Assembly (NCBI GenBank): GCA_026315105.1
Contig: CM048745.1
Span: 287,179,747 to 287,243,746, forward strand
DNA length: 64,000 nt
Source of the DNA: Locusta migratoria
Taxonomy: Eukaryota > Arthropoda > Insecta > Orthoptera > Acrididae
Direction of reading: 5' to 3'
In this document: positions 39,288 to 55,200 of the stretch, one piece after another
Layout: each line of letters begins with the position of its first letter
Numbering within the stretch: position 1 is the stretch's first letter
The notes under the pieces: model-generated
Told to the model about the DNA's origin: nothing
Seen by the model: the letters and a program-made list of their open reading frames with translations, nothing else
The model's database searches: none
Position numbers and translations under genes: made by a program

Positions 39288-42200
39288 GCAGGGGGGGGGG
39301 GTGCTCCAATTACGTAGTTCATAGTTTAGTGTTTTCACAATTTGACACAAAATTATATTGCAAAAAGTAAATTTTGCAGGTCCTTAATTATACACATCTG
39401 ATGTGCCTCTTACTTATTACTTAAGTAACATTTTATTTTTAAAATATTTTTATGTAACGCAATATTTAGGTGAATTATTGATTTTTTCCCTCCTAATTCT
39501 TTACAGGACTCTCAAACAAATAGAACTTTAACTCTTATTTCGAAAACTATACAGAGTTTAGGAAACCTTGTAAGTTCTCGGTCTTCCCAACAAACATTCA
39601 AAGAAGAATACATGGTCGCAGTCCACAGAGAGTTTTATACAGAAAAACACATCGAAGCTGTGAGGCAGGTATGTAAGAAGATGATAATAAAAAGTCATGA
39701 CAGGTTACATGTTTGAGAAATTCATATTTTAAACTATTCTTTGTTTTGTATATCTCTAGGTTTGTGAGACTTAAGTATTTTCTCCAAATGTGATACTTTT
39801 ATATTCAACTTGACACTCTTTTCATAAATCTGAGAACATTTGCAACCATCAGTGTATTCCAAATCAATTAACATTAGAAGAAAACTGCTTTGTTCATCAT
39901 AACCTCAATTCTATGTAATAAAAGTAGATTCTATATAAGAGTGGAAATTTCTGGCTACTTAAGTGATGTAACATATGACATGTTTATCCAGTACATAAAA
40001 TTGCTTGAAATTATTCATCTCTACCTGATTACTTTGTGTGGTTCACATTCTGTATTTGTTTCATCTTTAGAAATTATTTTCTGCATTACTAACATGCATT
40101 GGAAGTCATAGCTACCTCTATTCATAATTTCATGATAGACTGTGAGATAGTTCCCATTAATTAATTCAACAAATATATTATTTATTTGTTTATTTATTTA
40201 TTTATTATTATTATTTTTATATAAAGTGACAATCAGTGAAGGCAGGGTGAGAGGGCATGTGGACCAAGCTTCTGATTTAATAATTGAAGTTAATGGAAAT
40301 GGATTTATGCTATAACTCAGAATGAGTATTAGGTTAGATTTTCTTGGTGCACAAAAGATTGTGTGCTCTTTCAAGACATTAAGATGTTAACCTGCATCCT
40401 GTTTGCAGAATTATAAGATTAAGTGAAAGATGCTTATAGGTTTCATATAAATGTGAAATCAAGACAGAACTGGAACCTGAACCAGGAACATGTTCATTAA
40501 ACACAACTTCAAAACTTTTTACAGTTTGGCCTGTGTACTTCGAAGTTCACATTTTGTCATCTCTCTGTGTTTAAACATCATACATTATTTGTATGAATAA
40601 AATGTGCTGAGGCAATATTTTTTGTAGCCATCTGTGTCGCTACTGTATCTGAAGCGGTTCCATAGCATTGAATTGTGTGATTAGGAATGATCATGCATGC
40701 TCAATAACTTAAATGGGGGAGGGGGGGGGGAATCATCTGTTGACCCCCTGATGGGAGCATATAGAAACCTCATTTTCATTTTTTAAAAGGCCATTATTAA
40801 TATACAGGATAAAATCTGTGTCATACCCATTAGAACTTCCAATTAACTGGGTGACCTTGTATTAATCTTCGATAGTGGAGTGTTACATAATCAGAGAAGC
40901 AGTGATTGAAGTGTAGGTAATCTCTTCAACTAAAGCATTAAAACTGTAACATAAAAATAGTGTACAAAACTGTTATGCCACAGTCCTTTGGTCTGTGGTT
41001 CGTAACTGGGTAGATATTGGCACATACGAGCTTTGTGCTTCTGCACCGAATCGTTCATTATTCAAAAGCCATTCATAAAAATCTTATTTCTCCAGAAGAT
41101 CAAACTTCTTGCATTTTCAAATATAATGTAAAATCTAGATATCTTCAGTGCAAGTGGTTGATGTTCTGTTTTTATTCAAAAATAATCTCCTGCGGTTACT
41201 GTACCAGATGGCCAGCTGAAGTGGATGATGATGTACAAAATACGTCTTTTATAGAGGCCAGGGAAAACTTCTAAGGACTTCAAACTCCTCTTTATGCCAG
41301 CTACTGTTTTAGAAGATAACTCGCATCAACATTTTGTCTTCAAAACATTGATGCGCTTTACTTACATAATGCTCTTCATAAATAGCAGCTGCTACAAGTA
41401 TTTTGCAGCCACCCCTTCCCCACAATACCATTGGGATGACAATTGATTTATTAACATTGACTGCAGCTTCACTGTATTGAACTGTGGTAAAACAAATATC
41501 GATCCAGAACTGAAATGTGAGAAACCAGTCGGCCGTTGCTGTTAGGCAGCCTAGTATAAATTTTGGGCTGATACTTCATAAAGCTATTTCTTGGTGTTCT
41601 ATTCAGAAACAATATAAGTTAGGTTTACAGCCACAGGGCAAATTGAAACTGACAATCCATAACAGAATATTCAATCTGGTATTTTCATGCAGTTAAGGTT
41701 GCTACTGGCCTTTAATCAGTATGCTCAGTGATCCAGAGATGCTGAAGAATGTCTCCTGAATCTTTTATGGAAAAAGGAGTCCATATAATTGAGCAGTTTC
41801 AAATAGAGGGTATATAGTTTGTTACAAAAAAATATTGTTCCAGCATATTTCTTTCCTAAGAAGAATTGGGATGAGGTTTAAACACGGAGAGAGGACAAAA
41901 TGGGTAACCCTCAGAAGTCATCAGGTATTTACATTGTTACCTGTGGTAATTGTCAAGGTATGTAAGTCATTTGAATTCAAAAGAGATAGATTGGCTTGCC
42001 AGTACTTACCTTTGTGCTGTACCACCAATAGTCATACAAAGAGAGAGAAAAATGACGAAAAAAGAGAACAATCTTTTGAAACAATTTTCCTTCATCAGGT
42101 AGGAGAGAAGGGAAGAAAACAAGGAATGGGAACAGAAGGGGAAGGTAATTCATGACCTAGGTCATGTGGTGCTGTATAAGGATTGTGGAAGTCAGAGATT

Positions 42201-43849
42201 CTGTGTATTAGTACTCGAGTTTCTGTGCTGCCTGGTTTCAGGAAACTTTGTGACATGTGCAAACCATTTCTGAGATCTTAAATCCTGTTACTCCTGAATG
42301 AGTGGATGGGCGAAACTGAGTTGTGATTTTCCATCCCATGGGATTTGTGTGTCTTCAGACATATTGTTTGTTCTTAGGCATAGTTCACCACTTACTGCTA
42401 CCTCTTTGGGAGTGACTGTTCTCTTCAAATATTGTTGTCTTTCTTCTCAAATCTCCTAAATTTGAATTATGCACTACTTCATGAAATTGTTTAGTGGTTG
42501 GAATACTACACCATTCTCATAATTTGTAACCAATATTTATACATGAACTACACTGAATAAAGTAGCATACTAGGTGCTCTTATTGAAATTGAATTTTTCT
42601 TGCAGCCATTTTTAGAGTCACCCAAATAATTGTCAAATTACCTTTTAACAAGGAATTTCTCAACAGTAGTAGTAAGTTGAACTTAAGTGTCCTGCTTTGT
42701 CAATGTATCTGATATTAGTTGCTCCAAAACATGGAGATGTTCTTGATTAATTCTGAAGAATTTGTGGAATTTATGGTCCTGCGATATTCAAAGAGAAGAG
42801 TCACCACCAAAGGTGTAGCAGTAAGTTATCAACTCTGCATAAGAACAAACATTATGTTTGAAGACATTTATATCATTGTACAGGTGCACCCATTATTTCC
42901 TTTTCTTTTCCAGTTTCTTAAGTTTTAAATGTTATAAGTCTTCAGATGAGTTCATGATCGCAAGTTGAACAGAAATATGGTCACTGCTGTTTTGTAGCTT
43001 GTCGTATGGCGAGTCACATATTGCGTTGTGTATCATATGAGCCCTGTGGGAATACAAGTGTTTTGCACCAATAAGTATTGTTTCGCATATTGTATCATTT
43101 CATGTAAACTATGCATAAGTGATGAAAGCAACACATTTTTTAGAACAGGTGAATGGAACCATGTCATAAGAGGATGAGAAATGATAAGTCATCCAAGAGG
43201 AAGTGGAGAGGAATATAGTGCCATCTGATGGAACTGCCAACATTTTCATCAGATTTAGTCTCCTCCGGCTTACTTCTAGTACCACTTCATAGAAACTGCG
43301 CACTAGGAAGCTTATAAATCATGTGTTTATGGGAGCCAAATATTTTGTGTGTGTTTGAAAGTATGAAGGGGCAGTTGAAAACCAAATACTCTCTTTGGCT
43401 ACTTTCAAAATAATTACCACATGTGCTGAGACATTTATCTCACTGAGAGACAAGATAATCAATTCCTGTTCCATAAAATACAATCGGTCGCTGATGGATC
43501 TATAACCCCCACTAACTCTTGTAACTCCTCAGATGACTGAAACTGTTGTTGAAAGTGGTTTTTCTTCAGGTCGTGAAACGTGTGGAAATAGCATGATGTA
43601 AGATTGAGGCTGTACAGAGGTTGATGCGGTGTTATTCAACCTACCATATTTGCCGGCATATAAGATGCAGTGGTGTATAAGATGCACCCCACTTTTAAGA
43701 CACTTTTTTAAGTAAATAAATAAATCACAGATAATACATCTAGTGCAATATAATATATATGTTCAATATAAAAAAATAGACGAAGATTACTCACCAGGCA
43801 AAGGAGCACAGGTGTAACAGCATCACAAATAAATAAATGAATACACACA

Positions 43850-43913
<64 letters not shown>

Positions 43914-46203
43914 AAGCTTTCGCAACCCAGTTGCTTCTTCAGGCAGAAGGGAAGGAGAGGGAAAAGGAAATGATGAGGGTTTTAAGGAAGGGGGTAAGGA
44001 GCCATTCCAATCCCGGGAGAGGAAAGACTTACCTTGGGGGGGAAAATGGAGAGTGAACAAATGCACACACATTCACACAGACACAAGTACACCTAGGCAG
44101 ACATACTGTAGAAAGCAAAGAAGTTAAGATGTTCATGTACATCAAATATCTAAGTAGTGTTCATGAACTTTTCGCAGTCAAGTTTCTTGCCAGTTTGCAC
44201 TTATTCAAACGTATATTTCACCTATCGCTGTTTACAGTATGTGCCAACTGGCGTAATGTTTGATAAGAGCATCTTAAAGGCTTAAGATGTTGCCACCTAT
44301 GTGGCTGCTTCTGATTGCTCCCATCAGCCACCACACCGAGTATCAGTTTGCGTTCGGAGTAAGGGGTTTTCATGTTTTAAAATGACATGTTTTGATCATT
44401 TATTATCAACTGCAAATATTTATGTAAGTATTGTTGTGATGTTCCATAAACTGTGAGAATGATTGATGGTTTGCATATGTGTATTGTTTGGCACACAGTA
44501 TGAGGCAGAGCATGTTATAACCTAAAAAAAGACAACTTTGAAACGCAGACACTGTGTGAACGTCACAACAAAATACTTATGTACATATTTGCACTTGAGA
44601 ATATGAATAAATTCTCACCAAGAGACATAGACAAATACATGAGCAATGTTTCAGTATTCAATTAATGAATGTCACTGTTCAGAATGCGGAAAACATCCAT
44701 TATGATAAAATTACATAGAAAGTTTTACTTCCTGTGAAGTTACCAGTATCGGTTAGGCCTGGCACTAAAAATTGTACAAAATTCAGATAACCTTTACTAC
44801 AAAATAAAGCTCCTGATAGGTATTTTGGTGCATATTATGTACATACATTAAATATATACTATTAAAATGTGAGGGAGAATCTTAAAGCAAATTTCCCCGC
44901 TTAAAACATTATTTCCCGCATTTTACATCATTTTTTGAAATCCCTTGAAAAGAAATGGAACTTGTAGGTACCTACCTTAACTGTCAATTGACGTATAAGA
45001 CACGTCCAGTTTTTGAGCCAATTTTTGCAGGGGAAAAAATGTGTCTTATATGCCGGCAAATACAGTAATTGCTGAAGTGAAGCCTACCTCAACTTGGCAT
45101 TGAGGGGACGGATGATATCTTGCAATGATCCTGTCCCATATCATCACGGGATACAGAAAGTGGTGCCACCATTTTGAACCCAAAGTCAAATGGCAAAGAC
45201 AACAGTGAAAACTTTCCACATCTTCCCCTCCAAAAAAATCTAAAGCGTTCACAAGTTCTGGTAAGGTCATCATGACCTTCATGTTGACCTCCTTCAGCTG
45301 CAGGGGTCCTGTCTCCATAAGAGTGGAATCACAATCATGTGCAGTGCTATGAAGGCACTTTGCAGGAGCAGTGACATACCATAAAGTCAAAAGACCCACG
45401 AATGTTGTAAGATATAATCATCCTATTGTATGATAATGCCCATTGTCACACTGCCAGTTGGACGAAGAAAGACATGTGGACATTGTTGTCAGTTGAACAA
45501 GGAGGTACAAGAGTGGGTGAGGTTTTGGATTCATCACCATCTCGCTGTGTTCTATAGTTCTATCTCTCGGGGGACACATGGGGATTGCTTTTGAATGGAT
45601 TCATTTCCTGGTCCTGTTGTGATGTCCCATATAACTCTTAGTAGCAGAGTATACTCAATGGAAGTACATTGGATGAGGTTCATTGATCTAAAAACATGAC
45701 TAAATAGAAAAAATTATTTTAGACCAGAAACCAGTCACTCTCTGCCAGTTTGTTGTTTGTGCAAAAATCCTGCTCAGTCTTTCCGCGAGTTCAAGTCTTT
45801 GATTTAGCAAATTCAGATAGCAGTACTGGACCATGTGTATTTTTGCTAAGAACCTCTCTCCCATATTTCATATCTCTAGTACTTATTTCAGTGTTTTTTA
45901 TGCTGTCAATTGCTCTATTCAGTTTTCATTAGGATATAAATACCTTTCTGCCTCTTGTCTGTCATTGAATTTATTTTTTCTTTCAACTACTTTTTTTATA
46001 ACTTGTCTTCGTATATTTCTTCACAAACAGTTCCCCTCTACTATATTAATTTTTCTACTGACTCAGTTACACATTTATATACTGTTGAGCCATTATTGGA
46101 CAGTTAAGTAGTATCTATTATAATAGTTACTGTCCTCAACCACTTGTATGTTTCCTAGGGTCTTAATTAACAGTGCATAAGTGTTTTCCTCTTCAAGGTG
46201 ATC

Positions 46204-46278
<75 letters not shown>

Positions 46279-49200
46279 ATCCCAAACCTCCCTTTCCCAA
46301 AATCCTTCCCTATATCATATTGTGTTCTATGCTTTGTCCTACTGTTTGTCTATAGCATTGAATTACTCCAATTTATTCTCTTTGGCAGTGTAATGCTTGC
46401 CATATTTTATGACATTCCTACTAATAGTGTTGTAGTTTGTGAGCTTTCAAATATGTGTCAGTTTTGATATTCGCAATTTATGCAATACCCACCCACTTGC
46501 TTCATTATATCCAGTTTCTATCTTTGTCAGCCCATATGTGATGACATATATAATAAAGGAAAGTCCAGGTTGGAATTAATAATGTAGTAATAAGGACAGT
46601 TCACAACTCACCGTAAAGACGTGGCGACGAGCCATGGCACATGCAAAAGACACACACATACAACACTTTCAGCTATGGGCCATGGCCTTTTTCAGAAAAT
46701 AGAACATTTGCAATTACACAGGCACACAACACAGTCATACAACCATCACCTCCGGCTGCCGCACTTCGAATCACGCTCTGCGGTGTGTAAATCGGGGACG
46801 GGAGGAGAGGGGATAGGAAGGTTACCTCATGGTGGTGGGGATGGGTAAGCACGCTCTAGATGGGAATAACAAGATGCAGCTTAGGAATGGGGTGGGGAGG
46901 CGGCTGAGGGGAGAAAAATAAAATAAGAAAATAAAAGAAACAAGATAAATATAAAAACTTGTGAAAATAAAAAAAAATAAAAATAAATAAAACATAATAA
47001 ATTTTTAAAAAAATAATAAGATGCACGCACACTGCATGTACACACGACCGCGTACACCGCAGCCATTGAAATCAAGCATGTGCTTTGCTGCATGCTGTGC
47101 CACAGGGTGGTCCACCTTGTTTTTGGCCACAGTTTGGCGGTGGCCATTCATCTTAATGGACAGCTCGTTAGTGGTCATGCCGAAAGCTGCACAGTGATTG
47201 TAGCAAAGTTCGTAAATTACATGGTTGCTTTCACAGGCCTCTGATAGGGTAAGATAAGCCTGTGACAGGACTGGAATAGGAAGTGCTGCGTGGGTAGATT
47301 GGACAGGTCTTGCAGCAGGGTCTGCCACAAGGATATGAACCCTGTGGCAGTGGGCTGGGTTTCTGGGTGGTAAAAGGATGAACTAGGATGTTGTGGAGGT
47401 TGGGAGGGCGACATTACACAACTTTAGGAGGGGTGGGAAGGATCTTGGGCAGGATGTCTCTCATTTCTGGGCACAATGATAGAAAATCAAAACCTATATG
47501 TGATAACAGCTATAGTCGTAACCAGTTATAATGATGTCAAAGGGAACTATGCTTTATGGTCATTATAGCTGATAGTCAGACAAAGCATTGTGTCAATAAA
47601 AATTACTTACTTGTGAATTGTAGCTGTTGGAAGGTTAAAACTTCATAAATTAGTAGAAATATAGCACTTGTACAGTATTTACAATTCAACATTTGTGGAG
47701 GGGGACTGAAGAAGAATTTTTTCTTAAGCTAGATCCACAACAGATGTGCCACGCTGCTCCGCATAGCAAAAAACTAACAAAACAGGCATGGCACAACACA
47801 GTGCATCTGTTGTGGACTTAGTACTACTCTTTTCTGCATAACAGCCGTCACGTTCTGAGCAATCTTGGTACAACAAGGCAAATGCTTTATTCATGAGCAG
47901 CTCTGTTACAAAGATGTTTTTATGGACATGCACACTGTAGCATAACAGCACACGTAACAGAACACTGCCACAGTTGGCTCTGCTTCGTACCAGTCCCACA
48001 TCGCAAAATTGCCGCACTATGCGGTGGGCCCGTTGGGTGTAGATGCGACTTAGAGCAGCACACATAGGGATAACATTCCAGTAAAACTTAGAAACCCTTA
48101 ATAAGTGAAGAGACATTTGAAGAATAAGTCAATTTATCAGAACATTGCTCGATCATTATTGCTTCAGTCATGTAAGTAAATATCTTTGTATTCAGATGAT
48201 GTCCCCCACTTGATTGTTAAAGAATTTTGTTTAGGAAGAGACTACATTTTCCCTGTGTCCCTCCATATTCCAATTATTGTTGAGTGTGACACGCCCAGTT
48301 GCATCGAATTGCTGATGTTTCTGATCATCATATTATGTACACATAACTCTTAAACTAATCGGAGATATGTTGAGCTCCGTTTGCGATCAGGGGGTAGAGT
48401 GTATGTGGTTTGCTGCCGGGGAGGCAAGGTGCGGAGGAAAACATGCTCCACCCCAATCTGCTGTAAGTTGAGTGTGCAGGCATCATGAACCTGTTTTTCC
48501 AGCTTCCACATAAGCAGGAATGTGCATGGGGCAGCTGTAATTGTCAGTTAAATGACTTATCTAAATGAGTTTACTGTTTGTATTTACAAGTTAAATAATG
48601 AAAAATCATTGAAAATAGTGCAACAGGATACAGATAACGTCATAGTGATAGTGCAACTTACATACAAAACAGACAACAAAATAAATAAATCAAGAGTTTT
48701 TAAAATAAGTGTCCCATTGCTGATAGTAATTCCTAATTACGTTCCCAAAAAGAACTCTGAACATTATAGCCGATATATTTCTCTGATAATGCAATAAAAT
48801 CGATCATTTTGTACATTAAGTAGGAATAAGTGACATCATACTAAGCGGTTTTTTAAATATAGCGATTATGTAGGATTTTGACTGGATCATTAGATTTTGT
48901 CATTTATCCAATACATCATTAACAGCGATGTCACTATATAGAAATGGTTTCGGCTGTATTTAGCAAAGTTAGTTGCTTTTATGAGTTCTTAGTTCTCATT
49001 TTTATAAGACTTTATTAAAAGAACGGCTTACTTTTTTTCTTCTTAACAGTTCTTGGAAATAATCTCAGCTTCGTCCAACCCGGGTCATAGAAGTTTAGAT
49101 TCTCCTGTAGTTCTCAAGGAAGGGTAAGTACCTGAATTTAGTTCCATTTAAAAATTGTCAGTTGATTACTAATGTACAAATCAAATGAAGAAACAATGTT

Positions 49201-52200
49201 CTACTGCCTTATTACATAGTCATTAGTTCATTATTCATTAGAAATAATTTTAATTTGCTAAAAAATTGCATTATGTATTCAAATAGTAAAAGAACATTGA
49301 ATTTCTCATTTGATGATGCAAAATGAACATTTGACTATTGTCTGTAAGGGTAACACTGAATCATAGTATTAAGAACATAGCAAAAGCTTTACCCATGGCT
49401 TTGCCATTCTCTCTTTGAATGTGAGAAATTTAAAAGTATTATATATTTTATTCTTTTCAAAAAGTGTGAAATTTTTATATAATTTACAGAATAATGTTAT
49501 ACCAGAGAACCAGTTATTTAGATCTCATTCATTTGCTTTCTTTCCCTCCCCTTAACCTCCTCATTGAAGAGAGGGCCTAGAACAATTGATAGGCAGTGAC
49601 ATTAAATTAATTTGTTCTGAAGAGAAGTTGCTAATGGTGGTGGTGGTGGTGGTGGTGGTGGTGGTGGTGGTGGTGATGAACAAAGAGAAATGAAAGCAAT
49701 AGAAGCACCTCTTGCTTGCAGCCAAACAAATGTTGGACTAACCTGCCTAAGCCTTAGTACATGAAGTGTTGTTTGTGAACGAAACAGTAAAACAGCAAGC
49801 TGTGATGCAGTTAGTAGCTACTGAATGGGTATTGGTCTTCATTACAGTCAGATTTCTGATAACTCTCCCTCATGAAAGTGGTATGTCATGCCAGTATCTG
49901 ATACATTACAGTTGTACACCAGCATTATTTTCTATCTATATAAATGATGTGACAGAAAGGTTGAGTAGCAATCTTTGGGCATTTGCTGATAATGTTGTGG
50001 TGAATGGGGAGGTACCATTGTTTACTGACTGTAGGAAGTTACCTTTAAATGAAAAAGTAACTTATCAGAGATGAGTAGGAAAAGCAGTCCCGGAATATTC
50101 AAATGCAGAATTAGTAGTATGCTGCTTGGCACAAGTCACATTGATTAAATGTTTAGGCATAATGTTGCAGAGCAATATAAAACAGATTGAGGATGTAAGG
50201 GCTGAGGGGCAGACAGATGGGAAAATTTTGGGATGATATAAATAGCTATAAAGAGGCAGCAGACAGAACACTAGTGTGACTACCTCTTGATTACTGTTAA
50301 AGTATTATGGATCCCTACCCGGTTAATTTTAAGGAAGACAAAGAAGTGATTGGGAAGCAGGATGCTGCATTTTTTATCTGTAGGTTCAATGAACACATGT
50401 ATGTTACAAGAGTATCGTGGGATCTCAAATAGAAATCCCTGTAGGACATTCTTTTCTAGGAACACCGTTGAAGTAATACAGAGGTCCAGCATTTGAAGCT
50501 AACAGCAGGACTGTTCTACTGCACCAACTAGTATTTTGCATAAGTACCATAAAGACATGATAAATGTAAGGGCTCATAATGAGGCATAGAGACAATTGTT
50601 TTTCCTTCACATTGAGAGTGAACAGGAAAGGAATGAGTAGTAGTGGTACAAGGTACCTTTGCCGTGCAGTGTACAGTGGTTTGGGGAGTATTTATGTAGT
50701 TGTAGGTGTTGTGAGGTGCTTAAAGGACCCTACACATGTTCTGATTTGTTGGGACTAATTTATCGGCGGGCTGGTAAATTGGATTTCTGGAGGCGCTTCC
50801 TGACAAATTTTGCTTGTCAGATGGTCAGTCAGGCGTGGCTGGCTGACATCCGACCCCCCCCCCCCCCCCCCAAATCACTCCACCCAACAAATTGTGTGTG
50901 TAGCACTACCCGCCCAACTTCCTGCCTGCAATTGTCTTCTGTCTGCACAGAGAACACGCAAAAACAAAAACAGTTCGACAGACAGATACCAGAAGACAGA
51001 GGCACTGCAACCAGTGCATGCAGTTGGTCAGAACGTGTGTAGGCTGCTACAAATTTGGTTTGTTTGTTGGGCAGTTGGTGGGTTGGACGATAAATCAGAG
51101 CATGTGTAGAGGCCTTAAGCAGTCAGCATATTCTGCACGTTTGAACAAATATGCAGTCGGAATTTTCCAGGGGGGCAAGAATATTTCAGGTCAAGTTGCT
51201 GTTTGAGTGAAAGATCAAATGTAATTTAGATGATTACTGTTGGTGAAATTTTATTTTTCTTATGTTTCTACATGTTACACTGCAACATACATCTGCAAAA
51301 TTTTTTGTTGCATACATCTTTCTAAACTTGTCAGATGATTGTTTCAAAAGAAAATTACAGTTCAACATCCTCTTCCCCTCCCAAATAGCTAAAGTGGAAT
51401 GTTAGGTCATCATAAATTCTATGCTTTAAATGGTTTCAGGCAAGCAAACTTAATCCAATGTTTATAAAGTGGTTTTTTCTCTTTCATTTTCATTAATTAA
51501 AAAATTGGTGGTGGATTTAAACAAGTGCATCTTTCACTTATAGGTGATCGAAGTGAAGGACATTCCAAAACTGCTGTCAGAGATAAAAATTTAAATGGGT
51601 ATAAAGGGGTATTGGACAGTTGGCAGCTAGAACTGTACAAAAGTAGTTTATACTTTTCATCATACCAGAAGATAAACAATGGTACTTTTCACAGACATAT
51701 TAATGATCATGAAATCAAATGTGTGAAGGGTGCTATGATGTTGCTGAGTTATGATAAAAGCATAATCAATATTTTGGTCAATTAAATACAACTGATTTTG
51801 AGCACCATTTGTGGATGAGATGTGCAGGCATAAACAAAACAGTGGCCAGAGTAGAAATTGGCACACAGTACCACTGCACCAAAAGAGGCTACATGAATGT
51901 TGACTGACCTAAAGCTGTGTCCAGTGTTTCTTGGGTTGCTTGTAATTGTTTAACATGCCAGTGTAAAACTAAAACTAGCAAATTCTTCATCAGCTTGATG
52001 AATCAAGGAGTGAAAGTAAGATATAGTCTGAGTTGGGGGGGGGGGGGGGGAGGAGAAGAGGAATTAAGAAAAATAATTATAAATTTGTGTTTTCATGGTT
52101 TGATGTACCTGCGTATCAAAATGCTGTTAGTGGGGTGGGATAAGGATTTCAGTACAAAATATTGAAATGTACACAGTAATAAGAGGTTGATTAGATTCCC

Positions 52201-55200
52201 TTTCACTTCTACTGGTACACTTATACAAAATACCTTGTGCCCAGAAAAACTTGGAATCCACTGAAGAGGATTTAGTGCCCATAGACGGGCATTTTTCATA
52301 GCTTTCAGAAGCACACTCCAAAGATAAATTGCTTTTCTTAATCTATCATGTATAAGGTTTTATGAATTAAGCCAGAATAAATAATCATTTTAACATACAT
52401 TTTCTGAAACATAGAGCCTTTCTTTGTGTATTTTTTAAGACAGAATTATGAAATATTAGTCTGATGCAATTCTGGGTGGTGAATGTGTTGTTTGGATCCT
52501 CAGCTGTGTTACTCATTTTGCAGAGGAAAAGAATCCGTCAGATATATTTTCCCCTCCTGGCATTTATATGCAGTCAAATTTATGAAACTGGAGATAACTT
52601 TCCAAAATCTGTCTGTAAATGTGTCAGAGAAAAACTGTAGATGTTTGGTGAATTATTTTCCTCTGAATTAAATATTATATTGTGACTAAATTTCTTTTTT
52701 TGCCTTTCTTGTCCATTTCTTACTTTGTAAAGTTGCTAATATTCCTTCAAAAATTATCATTTCCTAACAACACTATGAACCCCCATAATAATTGTAACAT
52801 TTTGAGATCATAATGTTGAAAATAGCAGCATCTAAAATCAAAGCACCAGTTGTTAACAAAATCCCCTATTCTGCTTGCTATAGAGGCATAGATTGACACT
52901 CCAGGAACATTTCCATTTTGTCTCCCAATGCAGAAAGCATGTAATAGCTGTATTACTTACCATGCTGTTAAGTCCAGGCCATTCAAGTCCTCAAGGCCAT
53001 GTCATTTTTCGTGTGAACACTGGTGAAAGACAGAAGAAACAGTTGGTGCTTTTGAAAGTAAATTAATTTAAAGTCGAACGGTAGATAGGCATCCTACAAT
53101 AATGATTGATCTCCTCCATTGTGTACTTGCAGTGTTTGTGGAAAATTGCTATCAACCGTAAGAAGGTTCAGTATTAAGAATAAAACCTCTTACCTTCAAG
53201 TTTAATTATTGAAAATGAAAGAGAAAGCTCTTTATCAATCAACTTAGGATTATTGTTGCTTAGTTTTTTATCAGTTTCTGTGATTTTAAACTTAAAATGC
53301 TTTAGATTTTGCTGATAAGTTACTTTTAGGGTTCATGAATTGATTAGTTTTCATGTTTTGACATGTAATAGGATTGTTTTTTGCTTTAAATGAAGTATTG
53401 GCAGATTGTTATCAACTGTAGCACTTGATAGTGATTGCCACTGTCCTATTGCAGTATACTTGTAAATTTCTGAAAAGTCAAATCTAGTACTGAATGTGAA
53501 AAGTTTGCAAAGGACTTTAAAAACTGCTGGCTAGAGGAAATATCTTTCTAGTGATTATACATCAGTATTATTCAATGAACGATTATCAGTGTAACAGCTT
53601 AAATGTATTAATTTTTTGTCTGTGTTCTTTATGCTCCTTTATTTGGATATATAGGAGGAGGTAAGTGGTTTAAATAGGGTGCTCTCATATAATTTATCGA
53701 CTTCCTTGACAGTGTTTGTATCCAGTCCTGAAAATACAATAGGCTTGTAAAGGAAGTTTGCATGTTACAAGTATCTTAATTAGTGATGGTTGTTCAGTAG
53801 AATGCTTTCTGGAATGTTGTAATCTGTGACCTAAGTTAACATATTATTTTCTGAAAAAGTAGAATGGATGTGAATTCTAAAATATAAATAATATTTAAGA
53901 AAAATCACTTTAATGTCAAAGAACCTATGTAACTCCAGTGAGTGAAAGGTTGTGGAGTTCAAGCAGTAAGTGTTGTCCAAGTCCAGGCCAACATAAGCTT
54001 CAAAGAAAAATATTAAGAATATAATGAGGATAGGATGCAACTCGCAGTACAGACGACTGCTGAGCCACAGAGAGGCATACAGAAAAGAAAGTCCCATTCA
54101 CACAATTTAAATTTTCTGCTACAGCGTTAAAAAAATCACACATACATTCACACACTCCGGCACAAATCGAGCGCACAACTGCCGTCTGCAACTACTATGA
54201 CCTGCTCAGGCTGTTGTGTGAATGTGTCTATTCACTGTGCCTGTCTGCAGCTCAGTGATCATCTGTGTGGTGAATTGCTAGCTGTCCACCTCATGTTACT
54301 GACCATTACTTTCCATTACTAAAGAAAGTTATTAGTCATATGGCATTGATAGTAGGTAGAATGAGTGTGATAAATTGAGCTACAAATTTGGAAAGGTTTT
54401 TCTAGGTAGTGCATGTTGCCATCTTTCCTTTACAAAATGTTACTGTTGTTGTAAGTACAACTGTAGATGGATTTTATAAGTATATAGTTTATTGATTGCG
54501 TTACAATGAACAGGTGTAGTGAAACTTGATACCAACAGGTAGCCCACTTCTTTTGAATAAGCCAGTAGGCATCTGTATGGCTTAATGTATACTAATAATA
54601 AATCTATAAATGTAGGTCTGTCGGCGTTCACGTCAATCTTCAAAACTACTGGAAGAATCTTCATGTGGTTTTCACAGGAAACATGAGAAAAGTTTGGGTC
54701 AACATATAGGCATAATTCTGTCAAAAACGGATCATGAAAAGAAAATATATCGTAATTTTAAGTGTTTTTAGTAACCATTGTGTCTTGTTTGTTCAATTAT
54801 TAAAAACCTCTTATCTCCAAAACTACTTCACGAATTTGCACGGGGTTTTCACAGGTAACTTCAGCGTAACTTTGGACAACATATAGACCTCGTGTCATAA
54901 CAATCGAATCACGGAAAGGAATAATGTCGTATTTTGAAATTTTGTATCTATGACCGTCATGTCTTTCTGTCTCTTTGAACACGTTTATCTCAAAACTACT
55001 TTACTAATTTTCATGGAGTTTCCACATATAACTTGAGCATAATGTGCGGTTATGTAAAGGCTTCAATAATTACAATCGGATCAAAGAAAATAAAAAATAT
55101 CGTAATTTAATCATTTGTTTAAAAGACCTTGTGTGTGTCTATTTTGTGAGGATAACCTCCAAAAGTACTACACCAACTTTCATGGGTTTCCACAGGTAAA

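Noticed and set aside
45046..45399. 117-codon minus-strand frame as upstream mariner transposase
   Set aside because: Its position fits the split mariner remnant but no transposase motif could be identified.
47724..48116. 130-codon minus-strand open frame
   Set aside because: Cys-rich and repetitive without a recognisable domain; likely chance in a repeat.
51525..51785. Candidate cassette exon in intron J-K
   Set aside because: GAP1 proteins have no known insert at this point; the acceptor is weak and no donor follows in frame before the stop.
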